In this document: one piece after another, positions 54,393 through 63,945 of the stretch
Numbering within the stretch: the stretch's first letter is position 1
How the letters are laid out: every line of letters begins with the position of its first letter
DNA from: Chamaesiphon minutus PCC 6605
GTDB taxonomy: Bacteria > Cyanobacteriota > Cyanobacteriia > Cyanobacteriales > Chamaesiphonaceae
Length of the DNA: 64,000 bases
Direction of reading: 5' to 3'
Assembly (NCBI RefSeq): GCF_000317145.1
Contig: NC_019697.1
Coordinates: 186,001 to 250,000 of the forward strand
Notes under the pieces: model-generated
Told to the model about the DNA's origin: nothing
Database searches by the model: none
Seen by the model: only the letters and a program-made list of their open reading frames with translations
Translations under genes and position numbers: made by a program

Positions 54393-55832
54393 ATGAGTAC
54401 TGTAGTCCAAAACTTAGTCAATCAACCCTATAAATACGGCTTCGTCACTGATATCCAATCAGATAAGATTCCGCGCGGCTTGAACGAGGATATCGTGCGG
54501 TTGATTTCATCCAAGAAAGACGAGCCAGAATTCCTGCTCAATTTCCGCCTGCGTGCCTATCGTCAGTGGCTGAAGATGACCGAACCCACTTGGCCGCACG
54601 TTGACTATCCCGCGATCGATTATCAGGATATCATCTACTACTCCGCCCCCAAACAAGCCGCCAAAAAGTTGGACAGTTTGGATGAAGTCGATCCCGTGTT
54701 GCTCGAAACCTTTGAGAAACTAGGGATTTCCCTCAACGAGCAAAAGCGACTCTCGAATGTGGCTGTAGATGCCGTCTTCGATAGCGTCTCTGTCGCCACC
54801 ACCTTCAAAGCGCAACTCGCCAAAGAAGGCGTAGTTTTCTGCTCTATTTCCGAAGCCGTCAAAGAATATCCCGAACTGATCGAGAAATACTTGGGAAGTG
54901 TGGTGCCGATCGCCGATAATTTCTTTGCAGCCTTAAACTCCGCCGTATTTAGCGACGGTTCCTTTGTCTACATCCCCAAAGGCACCAAATGCCCGATGGA
55001 TTTATCCACCTATTTCCGGATCAATACTGGCGATAGCGGCCAATTCGAGCGGACACTCATCATCGCCGATGAAGGTGCCTCCGTCACCTACCTCGAAGGC
55101 TGTACCGCACCCGCATTCGACACCAATCAACTCCACGCCGCTGTCGTCGAATTGGTGGTATTAGATAACGCCGAAATCAAATATTCCACCGTCCAAAACT
55201 GGTACGCAGGCGATGAAACTGGTAAAGGTGGTATCTACAACTTCGTCACCAAGCGCGGCTTGTGTAAAGGTGTCAATTCCAAGATTTCCTGGACGCAAGT
55301 AGAAACAGGTTCGGCAATTACCTGGAAATATCCCAGTTGCGTCTTAGTCGGCGACAACTCCGTCGGTGAATTTTACTCCGTCGCTTTGACTAATAATCTC
55401 CAACAAGCCGACACAGGCACCAAGATGATCCATGTGGGCAAAAATACCCGCAGTACGATTATTTCCAAAGGGATTTCCGCAGGTAAATCGAAGAATAGCT
55501 ATCGCGGTTTAGTCAAAATGAATCCCACAGCAAAAGGGGCGAGAAATTATTCCCAATGCGACTCGATGCTAATTGGCGACAGAGCACAGGCTAATACTTT
55601 CCCGTACATCCAAGTTCAGAATCAAACCGCCAAAGTCGAACACGAAGCATCTACTTCTAAGATTGGTGAGGATCAGTTATTCTTCTTCGCTCAACGGGGG
55701 ATTTCCCAAGAGGATGCGATTTCGATGATGATTAGTGGTTTCTGTAAGGATGTCTTTAATCAACTGCCGATGGAATTTGCCGTTGAAGCAGACAGATTGT
55801 TGAGTCTGAAATTGGAAGGTACTGTCGGTTAA
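54393..55832 (+). CDS. sufB: Fe-S cluster assembly scaffold SufB
   Basis: The protein has 479 residues. The SufB beta-helix features [34 protein letters not shown]-like [10 protein letters not shown] with its Cys, [43 protein letters not shown], and the C-terminal [15 protein letters not shown]. It builds iron-sulfur clusters with SufC and SufD, essential for photosystem I and ferredoxins. It begins the suf operon but has its own terminator. sufC is 2.1 kb away. Confidence 0.98.
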   Translation: MSTVVQNLVNQPYKYGFVTDIQSDKIPRGLNEDIVRLISSKKDEPEFLLNFRLRAYRQWLKMTEPTWPHVDYPAIDYQDIIYYSAPKQAAKKLDSLDEVDPVLLETFEKLGISLNEQKRLSNVAVDAVFDSVSVATTFKAQLAKEGVVFCSISEAVKEYPELIEKYLGSVVPIADNFFAALNSAVFSDGSFVYIPKGTKCPMDLSTYFRINTGDSGQFERTLIIADEGASVTYLEGCTAPAFDTNQLHAAVVELVVLDNAEIKYSTVQNWYAGDETGKGGIYNFVTKRGLCKGVNSKISWTQVETGSAITWKYPSCVLVGDNSVGEFYSVALTNNLQQADTGTKMIHVGKNTRSTIISKGISAGKSKNSYRGLVKMNPTAKGARNYSQCDSMLIGDRAQANTFPYIQVQNQTAKVEHEASTSKIGEDQLFFFAQRGISQEDAISMMISGFCKDVFNQLPMEFAVEADRLLSLKLEGTVG

Positions 55833-55835
55833 ATA

Positions 55836-55865
55836 AAAAGAGACAGATATTATCTGTCTTTTTAC
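55836..55865 (+). terminator. Terminator after sufB
   Basis: AGACAGATA / TATCTGTCT (55842-55850 with 55852-55860) lies between A and T tracts, right after the stop. It suggests that sufB is cut off from sufCDS. Confidence 0.8.
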
Positions 55866-55887
55866 TTGTAACTCATCAATTAGCAGC

Positions 55888-56454
55888 ATGGTATCTAATT
55901 GGATTTTGGACATATCGATAGGATGTTTACTTTTAATATCGATGGGTCTCTTTTACGAAATAACTGTAATCTTCTATACCATGTTCAATTGGTGGATGAT
56001 TATATTTCTATTGCCATTTGGAGCCGTTTATAGCTTGTTCGCAGCCGTCTATAGCTTGATAGAGCAATCGAAAAAGTTGTCAGGTAGTGAGTCAGAAGCA
56101 ATCTTACATGCTAATTATATTCAGCCTGCCGAACAATATACTTTAATTGGTTCGTCGATTGCAATCGCTATATTGTGGCTAATTCCAGTCGTAGTAGACT
56201 TGATATTTAGCAGTGTAGCTGTTTTTGTTGCTTATTTACTAAATAATAATCTCAGCTTAGATGATGTTTATTTCATTGGTTTAACGCCATCTATTATTTT
56301 ATTTATTACTTTCTTATCCACAAGAATTCGTGAAATGCTCTCTAATAATATCAACTCCAGTATTTATACCAGTGTTGGAGCAATTGGGATAATTACTAAC
56401 ACCTTTATAGTTGAACGGGGTGGCTATTTGACGGCAAAGATATTGGGAATATGA
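55888..56454 (+). CDS. Hypothetical membrane protein, 188 residues
   Basis: About five hydrophobic helices are present (IGCLLLISMGLFY, WWMIIFLLPFGAVYSLFAAVYSL, LIGSSIAIAILWLIPVVVDLIF, YFIGLTPSIILFITFLS, SVGAIGIITNTFIV). No family was recognised. It lies in the insert between sufB and sufC and is poor in CGATCG, which suggests acquired DNA. Possible partners are not evident. Confidence 0.55.
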   Translation: MVSNWILDISIGCLLLISMGLFYEITVIFYTMFNWWMIIFLLPFGAVYSLFAAVYSLIEQSKKLSGSESEAILHANYIQPAEQYTLIGSSIAIAILWLIPVVVDLIFSSVAVFVAYLLNNNLSLDDVYFIGLTPSIILFITFLSTRIREMLSNNINSSIYTSVGAIGIITNTFIVERGGYLTAKILGI

Positions 56455-56472
56455 TATTTCAATCCATTGTAT

Positions 56473-56568
56473 AATTTGTAGGGTGGGCACTGCCCACCGA
56501 TCGCCAACATTGATGAATAATTGAACTCGATCAACAGCTAAATGTGGGCAGTGCCCACCCTACAAAAT
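56473..56568. repeat. Paired palindromes GTAGGGTGGGCACTGCCCAC
   Basis: TTTGTAGGGTGGGCACTGCCCAC (start ~56475) is mirrored by 56544-56566. Each arm is itself a palindrome and they can also pair with each other. The same word is at 10870. The second copy ends 14 bp before the next ATG. Confidence 0.85.
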
Positions 56569-56580
56569 TAGAGTTTTAAA

Positions 56581-57147
56581 ATGGTTGCAACACCTGTAAA
56601 ATATCTTACTTTAGAAAACTTTCTGGCTCTTCCAGAAACTAAACCTGCAAGTGAGTATATTGATGGAAAGATAGTTCACAAGCCAATGCCTCAAGGAAAA
56701 CATAGTTTGTTGAGGATGAAACTATTTACTTTCATTAATTCAATTTTAATGGAAGCAAAGATAGCGATCGCATTTCCAGAATTAAGATGTACCTTTGGCG
56801 AGAGGTCGATCGTTCCTGATGTAGTTGTGTTGAAGAATGAAAATATTCCCAAAGATGATGATGGTGAGGTTTCTAATGTGGTGACAACTGCACCCGATTG
56901 GACGATTGAAATTTTATCTCCAGACCAAAGTACGACTAAAGTAATTAAGAATATTCTTCATTGTTTAGATAATGGTACTGAAGTAGGCTGGTTAATCGAT
57001 CCGGCGGAGAAGATGATACTAGTTTATCAACCCGATCGACAAGTACAAGTAGTAGATATACTCGAAGCTGAATTAATCGTGCCTGAATTTGCTCGATCTA
57101 TTAAGTTAACTGCTGGTGATGTCTTTGGCTGGCTGAAGGTGGGATAA
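56581..57147 (+). CDS. Uma2 family protein (DUF820)
   Basis: The protein has 188 residues. YLTLENFLALPETKPASEYIDGKIVHKPMPQGKHS is the classic Uma2 start. RCTFGERSIVPDVVVL and APDWTIEILSPDQSTTKVIKNI give the PD-(D/E)xK-like core. GTEVGWLIDPAEKMILVYQPDRQV ends the fold. It is a second family member in the window, with no more than fold-level similarity to the one at 42141. Confidence 0.93.
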   Translation: MVATPVKYLTLENFLALPETKPASEYIDGKIVHKPMPQGKHSLLRMKLFTFINSILMEAKIAIAFPELRCTFGERSIVPDVVVLKNENIPKDDDGEVSNVVTTAPDWTIEILSPDQSTTKVIKNILHCLDNGTEVGWLIDPAEKMILVYQPDRQVQVVDILEAELIVPEFARSIKLTAGDVFGWLKVG

Positions 57148-57190
57148 GATCGATCGCTAAATACAGAATTGATTTAAGGAATTACGATTT

Positions 57191-57766
57191 ATGACAAACC
57201 CTTCGAGCCTTTTATATTTAAATAGAAAGAAATTAGTTATTAAAGATTTAGAATATATTATCTATTTACAAAGCAAAGAGGAGTATATTAACAACTCTAA
57301 TAGAGAACTTGACGAGATAGAAGAATATATTGGAATGATTCTTGTTGCAGCGAACAACGACAAAAATATATTAGAGGAATGCGAGAATTATATTCAATAC
57401 AAATATAAGGCAAATTTGCTTGAAACCAGTGCTTCTATCTCTGCATATGAATATTGTCTTGAATTATTGAAAAATGCTAAAATCAGAACGGGCTTAGTAA
57501 GCAGTGTGCCCCCATCACTCGATCGAATCACAATTAATCCAAAAAAAATGAATGGACAACCATGCATTCGAGATCTAAGATTAACAGTGTGGAGAGTAAT
57601 TGAACTACTGCAAACTTATCCAGACCGATCGGAACTATATCAAGAATTTCCAGAATTAACAGAAGAGGATATCAAACAAGCCGTTATTTATAACGATCTC
57701 AATTCAAAAGATCCAGTAAAAGCTTCAGTTGTTACTAATTCAATTGCTCATGAAACTTTTGCTTGA
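57191..57766 (+). CDS. DUF433 antitoxin with an unusual N-terminal extension
   Basis: The protein has 191 residues. Residues ~1-105 are an unrecognised helical domain (LYLNRKKLVIKDLEYIIYLQ; YIGMILVAANND). Residues ~110-175 are DUF433: DRITINPKKMNGQPCIRDLRLTVWRVIELLQTYP, then EFPELTEEDIKQAV. Its toxin is a wrecked DUF5615 gene that overlaps the 3' end (57750-57901). Confidence 0.75.
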   Translation: MTNPSSLLYLNRKKLVIKDLEYIIYLQSKEEYINNSNRELDEIEEYIGMILVAANNDKNILEECENYIQYKYKANLLETSASISAYEYCLELLKNAKIRTGLVSSVPPSLDRITINPKKMNGQPCIRDLRLTVWRVIELLQTYPDRSELYQEFPELTEEDIKQAVIYNDLNSKDPVKASVVTNSIAHETFA

Positions 57767-57901
57767 CCAGGGATTACCACCTTTGACAGCAGAGTTACTT
57801 AGAGGACAAAGGAGATGCTAATCAATGGAGCCTTGATTACAATTCGATCGGATGGAAAAATCAAAACGCGCCCGCTACCAATTATTATAGATAGTCTATA
57901 G
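57750..57901 (+). pseudogene. Broken DUF5615 toxin gene with internal deletion
   Basis: The N-part MKLLLDQGLPPLTAELLRGQ (57750-57821) hits a stop after 23 residues. The C-part GALITIRSDGKIKTRPLPII (57827-57901) is in another frame. These match the beginning and end of DUF5615 toxins, whose middle (~60 residues) is gone. The antitoxin is intact, so the toxin was lost first. Confidence 0.8.
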
Positions 57902-57953
57902 GTAGGACACCACTTAGTCGAATATTATTAAAAATCAATTAAAAAACTAAATT

Positions 57954-58736
57954 ATGATTAATCCTAATAGTCCAGTTATCCTCTCGATCGAGAACCTTAC
58001 CGCAAACGTCGATGATACCCAGATCTTAAATGGCGTAAATCTCGAAATCAAAGCTGGCGAAATTCATGCGATTATGGGGCCGAATGGTTCTGGTAAAAGT
58101 ACTTTGTCTAAAGTATTAGCCGGACATCCTGCTTATACAGTCACGGGTGGAACGGTTACTTATAAAGGTGAAAATTTATTTGACTTAGAGCCTCAAGATC
58201 GGGCGCGTTCTGGTGTATTCCTTGCATTCCAATATCCGCTCGAAATCCCTGGGGTTAGTAATCTCGACTTCCTGAGGGTGGCTTACAACTCTCGCCAAAA
58301 GCATCGCGGATTGGAAGAATTAGATGTGTTTGATTTTGACGACTTGATTCAGGACAAATTAGAGATTGTCAAAATGAACCCTGCTTTTCTTAGCCGGAGC
58401 GTTAATGAAGGCTTCTCTGGTGGTGAGAAAAAGCGGAATGAAATTCTGCAAATGGCCATCCTCGAACCGAGTTTAGCGATTCTCGATGAGACTGACTCTG
58501 GATTAGATATCGACGCCCTTAAAATTGTCGCCAATGGTGTCAATCAGTTGTCGAATCAGGATAATTCAATGCTGGTGATTACCCACTATCAACGCCTGTT
58601 GGACTACATCATTCCCGATTTCGTCCATGTGATGGCAAACGGACAAATCTTGACTAGCGGCGGTAAGGAACTCGCATACGAATTAGAAGCCAAGGGTTAT
58701 GACTGGGTGACGGAAGTCGAACCAGCAAGCGTTTAG
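57954..58736 (+). CDS. sufC: Fe-S cluster assembly ATPase SufC
   Basis: The protein has 260 residues. It has ABC ATPase motifs: Walker [11 protein letters not shown]-loop FLAFQYP, signature [10 protein letters not shown], Walker [13 protein letters not shown] and H-loop VITHYQRLL. It powers SufB-SufD rearrangement during cluster assembly. sufD follows after 265 bp containing a small inverted repeat. Confidence 0.98.
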   Translation: MINPNSPVILSIENLTANVDDTQILNGVNLEIKAGEIHAIMGPNGSGKSTLSKVLAGHPAYTVTGGTVTYKGENLFDLEPQDRARSGVFLAFQYPLEIPGVSNLDFLRVAYNSRQKHRGLEELDVFDFDDLIQDKLEIVKMNPAFLSRSVNEGFSGGEKKRNEILQMAILEPSLAILDETDSGLDIDALKIVANGVNQLSNQDNSMLVITHYQRLLDYIIPDFVHVMANGQILTSGGKELAYELEAKGYDWVTEVEPASV

Positions 58737-58757
58737 TTGCCGTTGCCAACACACAAC

Positions 58758-58944
58758 AGATCTGTAGGGGCAAGGTTATGCTAGGGTTCTGGCTACACAC
58801 TAACAACAATCGGACAAACCTGCCCTCCCCTACCAGTAAATATGAGAGTTTCGGCGTTCGGTTAGTTACTGGTGAGGTGGGTGGGTTTGTTTCAAATCCT
58901 GATTACTGACGATATCAGTCGCATAAACCCACCCCTACAGATCT
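58758..58944. repeat. Small element bounded by 13-bp inverted repeats between sufC and sufD
   Basis: AGATCTGTAGGGG (58758-58770) is exactly inverted at 58932-58944, enclosing 161 bp without a gene. No clear target duplication was seen. It could be a MITE or two copies of a small repeat in opposite orientation. Confidence 0.65.
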
Positions 58945-59001
58945 TTGTTTTCATAAATATTCCTCTATAAATCTTGTTTTTTCTTTGTTTGCATTACTCC
59001 T

Positions 59002-60303
59002 ATGACATCAACCTTAACTAATCGAGACACCTATCTCGCCCAACTTCTGGCACTTACGCAACCACCCGCAACGCCTCAACTGCTAGAACTGCGCACCCAA
59101 GCAGCCGGATATTTGCAAGAAGAAACCCTTCCCAGCAACAAAGATGAAGAATGGCGATTTACTAATTTAGATCCATTACTTACCCAAACTTTTACGGCAC
59201 CAGCGACACAAGTGCCTCTAGTCAATATTAATGGCTTAGTTTTGCCAGAAGCCATTAACACTCGTCTAGTATTCGTCAATGGCATCTATGCGCCATTACT
59301 GTCTAGCCTTGCCGACTTACCTGCTGGTGTATTTGTCGGTAACCTCGCCGCAGCCAATGCTACTGGATTGGCGATTAGTACTTACCTGGGCAAACAACCT
59401 GGTGGTGAAGAGGTATTTACGGCGATTAATACGGCTGGTATTAATGAAGCAGCAGTGCTGTGGCTAGCTCCAGATATAGTACTTGAGACACCAATTCATT
59501 TATTATTTATTACTACCGTAGATGATACGGCGATCGCGACTCAACCGCGCACGCTAATCGTGTTAGAACAGAGAAGTAGCGCGACTTTAATCCAAGAATA
59601 CCTGCATACATCTATTCCAGATCGCTCCTACTTTAATAACGCCGTTACTGAGGTGTGGCTGGGCGATACTGCCAAACTCAATCATACTCGCATCCAAGAC
59701 GAAGACATTACCGCCATCCATATCGGTAAAACAGCGGTGTCTCAATCTCAGCATAGTGCTTATACTGGTACTTCGATCGAGTTAGGCAGCAAACTGTCCC
59801 GCCACAACTGGGAAATCTGCCAAATCGGCGCGCAGACAGAAACCTATCTGAATGGTTTGACGATGGTAAATGGCGAACAGGAATCGGATACCCACAGCAC
59901 CATTGCCCTCACTAAACCCCATGGCATCACAGCTCAACTGCATAAATGTATCGTAGACGATCGCGCCCATGCGATCTTCAACGGTAAGGTATTCGTGCCG
60001 CAAGCTGCCCAACAAACCAATGCAGGGCAATTGAATCGCAATCTCTTACTGTCATCGACTGCGCGCATCGATACCAAGCCTCAGCTCGAAATTACCGCCG
60101 ATAATGTTAAGTGCTCCCACGGCGCGACAGTCAGCCAATTAGAAGACGACGAGATTTTTTACCTCCAGAGTCGGGGTTTAGCTGTCGAAACAGCTAAAAT
60201 ATTATTGATTAACGCTTTTGCTGTAGAAATAATCGATCGAATTCCCGTCGCCTCAGTACGTGAAAAACTAGCAGTGGCAGTCAAAGCATTTAAAGCTAAC
60301 TAG
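59002..60303 (+). CDS. sufD: Fe-S cluster assembly protein SufD
   Basis: The protein has 433 residues. NKDEEWRFTNLDPLL near the N-terminus, then the beta-helix with QHSAYTGTSIELGSKLSRHNWEI, TYLNGLTMVNGEQESDTHS and HGITAQLHKCIVDDRAHAIFNGKVFVPQAAQQTNAGQLNRNLLLS, and the conserved end VKCSHGATVSQLEDDEIFYLQSRG. It forms the SufBC2D scaffold with SufB and SufC. sufS starts 13 bp downstream. Confidence 0.97.
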   Translation: MTSTLTNRDTYLAQLLALTQPPATPQLLELRTQAAGYLQEETLPSNKDEEWRFTNLDPLLTQTFTAPATQVPLVNINGLVLPEAINTRLVFVNGIYAPLLSSLADLPAGVFVGNLAAANATGLAISTYLGKQPGGEEVFTAINTAGINEAAVLWLAPDIVLETPIHLLFITTVDDTAIATQPRTLIVLEQRSSATLIQEYLHTSIPDRSYFNNAVTEVWLGDTAKLNHTRIQDEDITAIHIGKTAVSQSQHSAYTGTSIELGSKLSRHNWEICQIGAQTETYLNGLTMVNGEQESDTHSTIALTKPHGITAQLHKCIVDDRAHAIFNGKVFVPQAAQQTNAGQLNRNLLLSSTARIDTKPQLEITADNVKCSHGATVSQLEDDEIFYLQSRGLAVETAKILLINAFAVEIIDRIPVASVREKLAVAVKAFKAN

Positions 60304-60316
60304 GAACTGGTAAACA

Positions 60317-61651
60317 ATGACTAGAGAAAGCCCGATTCTACGATTAATCCAAAATCTTACAGGAACTGCCGACGAAATGACTTTTATTCAAACTAAATCA
60401 GGGATTCACAAACCGCAAACTCTCGCCGATACAGTTCGTGCTGACTTTCCCATCCTCCATCGGGAAGTGCATGGTAAGCCCCTCGTTTATCTAGATAATG
60501 CGGCAACCTCCCAAAAACCTCACGCTGTCATTCATGCCTTAGAACACTACTATAGTCACTACAATTCCAACGTCCATCGCGGCGTACATACGCTCAGTTC
60601 CGAAGCGACAGACGCTTATGAAGGTGCCAGAGAAAAGATCGCCAAATTTGTTAATGCGGCTTCTTCGCAAGAAATTATTTATACCCGCAATGCTACCGAA
60701 GCGATTAACTTAGTCGCCTATAGTTGGGGATTGAGCAATCTGCAACGCGGCGATGAAGTGATTCTCTCGGTGATGGAGCACCACAGCAATCTAATTCCCT
60801 GGCAATTAGTCGCTCAAAAAACAGGCGCGCGGCTACAATTCGTGCAGCTTACACCAGAAGAAGAGTTTGATTTCGGACATTACCAGTCACTAGTCAACGA
60901 GAAAACTAAACTAGTATCTGTCGTCCATGTTTCTAATACACTGGGCTGTATCAATCCGATTAAAGATATCGTCGGACTCGCACATCAATACGGTGCCAAA
61001 GTATTAGTCGATGCTTGCCAAAGTGCCCCACATTTACCTTTAGATGTCCAAGATTTGGATTGCGATTGGTTAGTGGCGTCGGGACATAAAATGTGCGCGC
61101 CGACAGGGATTGGATTCTTATATGGTAAATTGAATCTCATGCGATCGATGCCACCATTCTTAGGCGGTGGTGAAATGATTGCCGATGTATTTCTCGAAAA
61201 TTCTACTTATGCAGATTTACCGCATAAGTTTGAAGCAGGTACGCCTGCAATTGCCGAAGCAATCGCCTTAGGCGCTGCGGTAGATTATTTGACTAATATT
61301 GGGATGGACAAAATTCATGCTTATGAAGCAGAATTAACGACCTATTTATTTGAGAAATTAATGCAAATTCCTCAAGTAAAAATCTACGGCCCTAAACCAC
61401 CCAAAGAACGTGCAGCATTAGCTTCTTTTACTTCTGGTGAAGTGCATCCTCACGATCTTTCGACAATGTTAGATCAAGCCGGAATTGCCATTCGTGCCGG
61501 ACACCATTGCACCCAACCATTGCACCGCTTTATCAAGGCGCAATCGACAGCTCGTGCGAGTTTATACTTCTACAATACTAAAGCAGAAATCGATAGTTTT
61601 ATCGCCTCCTTGCAGGAATCGATCGAGTTCTTTGATAGTATTTTTAGTTAA
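60317..61651 (+). CDS. sufS: Cysteine desulfurase SufS
   Basis: 444 residues are counted from the ATG at 60317; ATG at 60377 (MTFIQTKSG) gives the more usual length and may be the true start. It is a PLP enzyme of class [53 protein letters not shown] with the PLP lysine, and the catalytic Cys398 in [11 protein letters not shown]. It delivers sulfur from cysteine to the scaffold, helped by SufE, which is not in the window. Confidence 0.97.
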   Translation: MTRESPILRLIQNLTGTADEMTFIQTKSGIHKPQTLADTVRADFPILHREVHGKPLVYLDNAATSQKPHAVIHALEHYYSHYNSNVHRGVHTLSSEATDAYEGAREKIAKFVNAASSQEIIYTRNATEAINLVAYSWGLSNLQRGDEVILSVMEHHSNLIPWQLVAQKTGARLQFVQLTPEEEFDFGHYQSLVNEKTKLVSVVHVSNTLGCINPIKDIVGLAHQYGAKVLVDACQSAPHLPLDVQDLDCDWLVASGHKMCAPTGIGFLYGKLNLMRSMPPFLGGGEMIADVFLENSTYADLPHKFEAGTPAIAEAIALGAAVDYLTNIGMDKIHAYEAELTTYLFEKLMQIPQVKIYGPKPPKERAALASFTSGEVHPHDLSTMLDQAGIAIRAGHHCTQPLHRFIKAQSTARASLYFYNTKAEIDSFIASLQESIEFFDSIFS

Positions 61652-61847
61652 AATAATGCCTGGGCTGAAACCACAAAATAGAAGAGTAGCGATCGTCAAT
61701 CGTACTCTTCTGTTTCGATCGCAGTAGGAAAGCCGCGATCGTTCATGATTCTGTTAAATAAGTTTTCTATAACTACATCCCACAAGGAGTTGTACTGTAA
61801 GATTACTAGGTTTTTGCTACAATCCCAAACAGATACATGATTATCTG

Positions 61848-62009
61848 TCAATGTATCCAACAAATAGAAATAATATTTAAATTAGATTCTAGTAAGTTTA
61901 ACTCATCCTCCGAACATCCTTGGATTGGGGCAATCTGACAGATCTGACTAATCATTGACTTAACATCATTTGCAATATTTTCACTGGTATAAGCTAGATC
62001 TTCATTCAT
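61848..62009 (-). CDS. Possible small gene overlapping the end of nagZ
   Basis: The frame has 53 residues starting at an ATG inside the nagZ stop region (8 bp overlap), beginning MNEDLAYTSENIANDVKSMI. It contains CxxxxxxxxC-like spacing (ICQIAPIQGCSEDE). Coupled translation with nagZ is possible. No family recognised; low confidence that it is a gene and not chance. Confidence 0.3.
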   Translation of the reverse strand: MNEDLAYTSENIANDVKSMISQICQIAPIQGCSEDELNLLESNLNIISICWIH

Positions 62010-63594
62010 ATCCGAATAACTTGGTTAACGCGATCGATTGTGCCGCAGCCATTTGTCCGTAACAGAAGACGCACGGGATTTCTGGTGGTAAATGTGGGGC
62101 AAAATCTGCCATTAAATAAGGACTACCATAGATAATTAATCCCTGTAGTTGTTGACTGGCAATTAATTGTTGAAATAATTGTTTTGCTACCGAAGTGATG
62201 CCAAGTCCGCCCGAAAATGGACTGGTACGGATGAAAAGTTGCAGGATGACCGATTCGTCAGGTGCGATCTTAATAGCCGGACTATGGCGATTGATAAGCT
62301 GAAGTTGATAGCCGAGTTTGGTGGGAATGGTGACGGCGGGAGTACTCCGGCTGAGAAAAGTACTATCGAGGATTTCTTCTAAGACGACTATATTCTTGCC
62401 AGAGCTAGGCTTGAGTGGGAGATTGCCTTGCATGATTAAGGAATCTTGTAATGCGTTCTTGGCAATCGCCATTGATGTTGGTGCGGCAAGAGTTGTTAAA
62501 GCCGCAGGTTGACTATTGACAGGCGATTGAGTCAATGTGACACCATCCCAATCTTGAAATAACTTCTGTTTGGCGCGCCAAATCCGCCCCACACTCGCTC
62601 TAATTCGCTCCGCACTAATCCGTCCCGACTCTACCGCATTACATACGGCTCGAATTGCAATTTCGGGATCTACAGGCATCAAAATAATATCCGAGCCAGC
62701 CGTCACAGACATTACTGGAGCCTCATCCGCGCCATATCGATCGGCAATTGCCCCCATTACCAAGGCGTCGGTACTAATCAACCCTTCAAAGCCCAAATTC
62801 TGCCGCAATTCTTCAGTCAAAATTTTGGGTGAGAGCGTCGCGGGTAATTCGGCATCGAGCGCAGGAATTAGTAAATGGGCACTCATCACACTATCTACCC
62901 CCGCCTGAATTGCGGCTTTAAATGGGGGCAATTCGATCGAGTTTAATCGCGCGCGATCGTGGGGTATCGTGGGCAACGCCCAGTGCGAATCTACGCCTGT
63001 ATCCCCGTGACCGGGAAAATGTTTGGCGCAGGTGAGGACGGGATGATCCGCCGCTCCGCGAATGTAGGCAGTAGCTAGTTGACTGACGATATCGGGAGTC
63101 TCCCCGAAGGCGCGAATATTAATCACCGGATTGGCGGGGTTATTATTAACATCGACTACCGGAGCCAAAATCCAATTAATGCCGACTGCTAGAGCCTCCT
63201 GGGCGGTAATCGCACCCATTTGCCGAGCGTAATCGATCGCTTTGGCTAAGTCTGTCTGCGCGATCGCATTGAGAGCCATTGGCGGTGGAAACCAAGTTGC
63301 ACCTGTAAATCTTTGCCCGACTCCTTCTTCAATATCGGCGGCAATGAGGAGCGGATAATTCGCCCAGGCTTGCAATTGCTGGATTCTGAGCGTTAATTCG
63401 CCAGCATTTCCACCCCAGAATATTACCCCGCCGACACCGAGATCGGCGATCCAATGTTTGAGCGTCGCTCGATCGCGTTCGCCAAATTCGGGATACTGAA
63501 TCTGATGGTCGAATAAATGGCTGGATGCGCGCACAACCACCATTTGGGCGACTTGTTGGGCGAGGGTGAGGGTGTTTGGGTTGGGGAGTTTCAT
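62002..63594 (-). CDS. nagZ: Beta-N-acetylhexosaminidase (GH3)
   Basis: 530 residues from the ATG at 63594 (MKLPNPNTL); 46 more open codons upstream run through a dispersed repeat and are unlikely to be used. The GH3 core is GVGGVIFWGGN, ADIEEGVGQRF, APVVDVN, RAFGETPDIVSQ, CAKHFPGHGDTGVDSHWALP (with the His/Asp dyad of NagZ), DSVMSAHLLIPALD and GLISTDALVMGAI. A C-terminal extra domain (~370-530) follows. It removes GlcNAc from peptidoglycan fragments in wall recycling. Confidence 0.93.
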   Translation of the reverse strand: MKLPNPNTLTLAQQVAQMVVVRASSHLFDHQIQYPEFGERDRATLKHWIADLGVGGVIFWGGNAGELTLRIQQLQAWANYPLLIAADIEEGVGQRFTGATWFPPPMALNAIAQTDLAKAIDYARQMGAITAQEALAVGINWILAPVVDVNNNPANPVINIRAFGETPDIVSQLATAYIRGAADHPVLTCAKHFPGHGDTGVDSHWALPTIPHDRARLNSIELPPFKAAIQAGVDSVMSAHLLIPALDAELPATLSPKILTEELRQNLGFEGLISTDALVMGAIADRYGADEAPVMSVTAGSDIILMPVDPEIAIRAVCNAVESGRISAERIRASVGRIWRAKQKLFQDWDGVTLTQSPVNSQPAALTTLAAPTSMAIAKNALQDSLIMQGNLPLKPSSGKNIVVLEEILDSTFLSRSTPAVTIPTKLGYQLQLINRHSPAIKIAPDESVILQLFIRTSPFSGGLGITSVAKQLFQQLIASQQLQGLIIYGSPYLMADFAPHLPPEIPCVFCYGQMAAAQSIALTKLFGYE

Positions 63595-63620
63595 GGGGGA
63601 GTGGGGTTGTTTGATTAGCT

Positions 63621-63775
63621 GCGGAGATTTACCCCCCGCCTTACGGGCACCCCTGCTTGGTGCGCTGTCTTGTCTCGCTGCCACGATCGGGGAACCGGAC
63701 GCCTTGCGAGTCGCTAAACCGTCGGCAAACAAAGGCGTGCGCGCATCCGCTCGATCGGGGGGGTTGGGGGTAACA
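63621..63775. repeat. Dispersed repeat upstream of nagZ
   Basis: GCGGAGATTTACCCCCCGCC...GGGCACCCC (63621-63653) and GGGGGGTTGGGGGTAACAC (63754-63772) are the two ends, in reverse orientation, of the repeat at 54230-54338. They are farther apart here, with an insert of about 100 bp. Confidence 0.7.
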
Positions 63776-63945
63776 CTATCTCCGCCGAAGTCATGTAAGG
63801 CGAGCAGTCCATACCATATAGGTTTCAGACTATTCGATCGAGATCGATAATTATGCCCTCAACTTCAGATAATTGTTAAAATATAAGTAATCATCAATTT
63901 CCTAAGGTGGATTGCGATCGAGTAGATCTCGACGATCCTGACAAA

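Noticed and set aside
63595-63732. 46-codon N-terminal extension of NagZ
   Set aside because: It is encoded by the dispersed repeat, and the natural family start is MKLPNPNTL at 63594.
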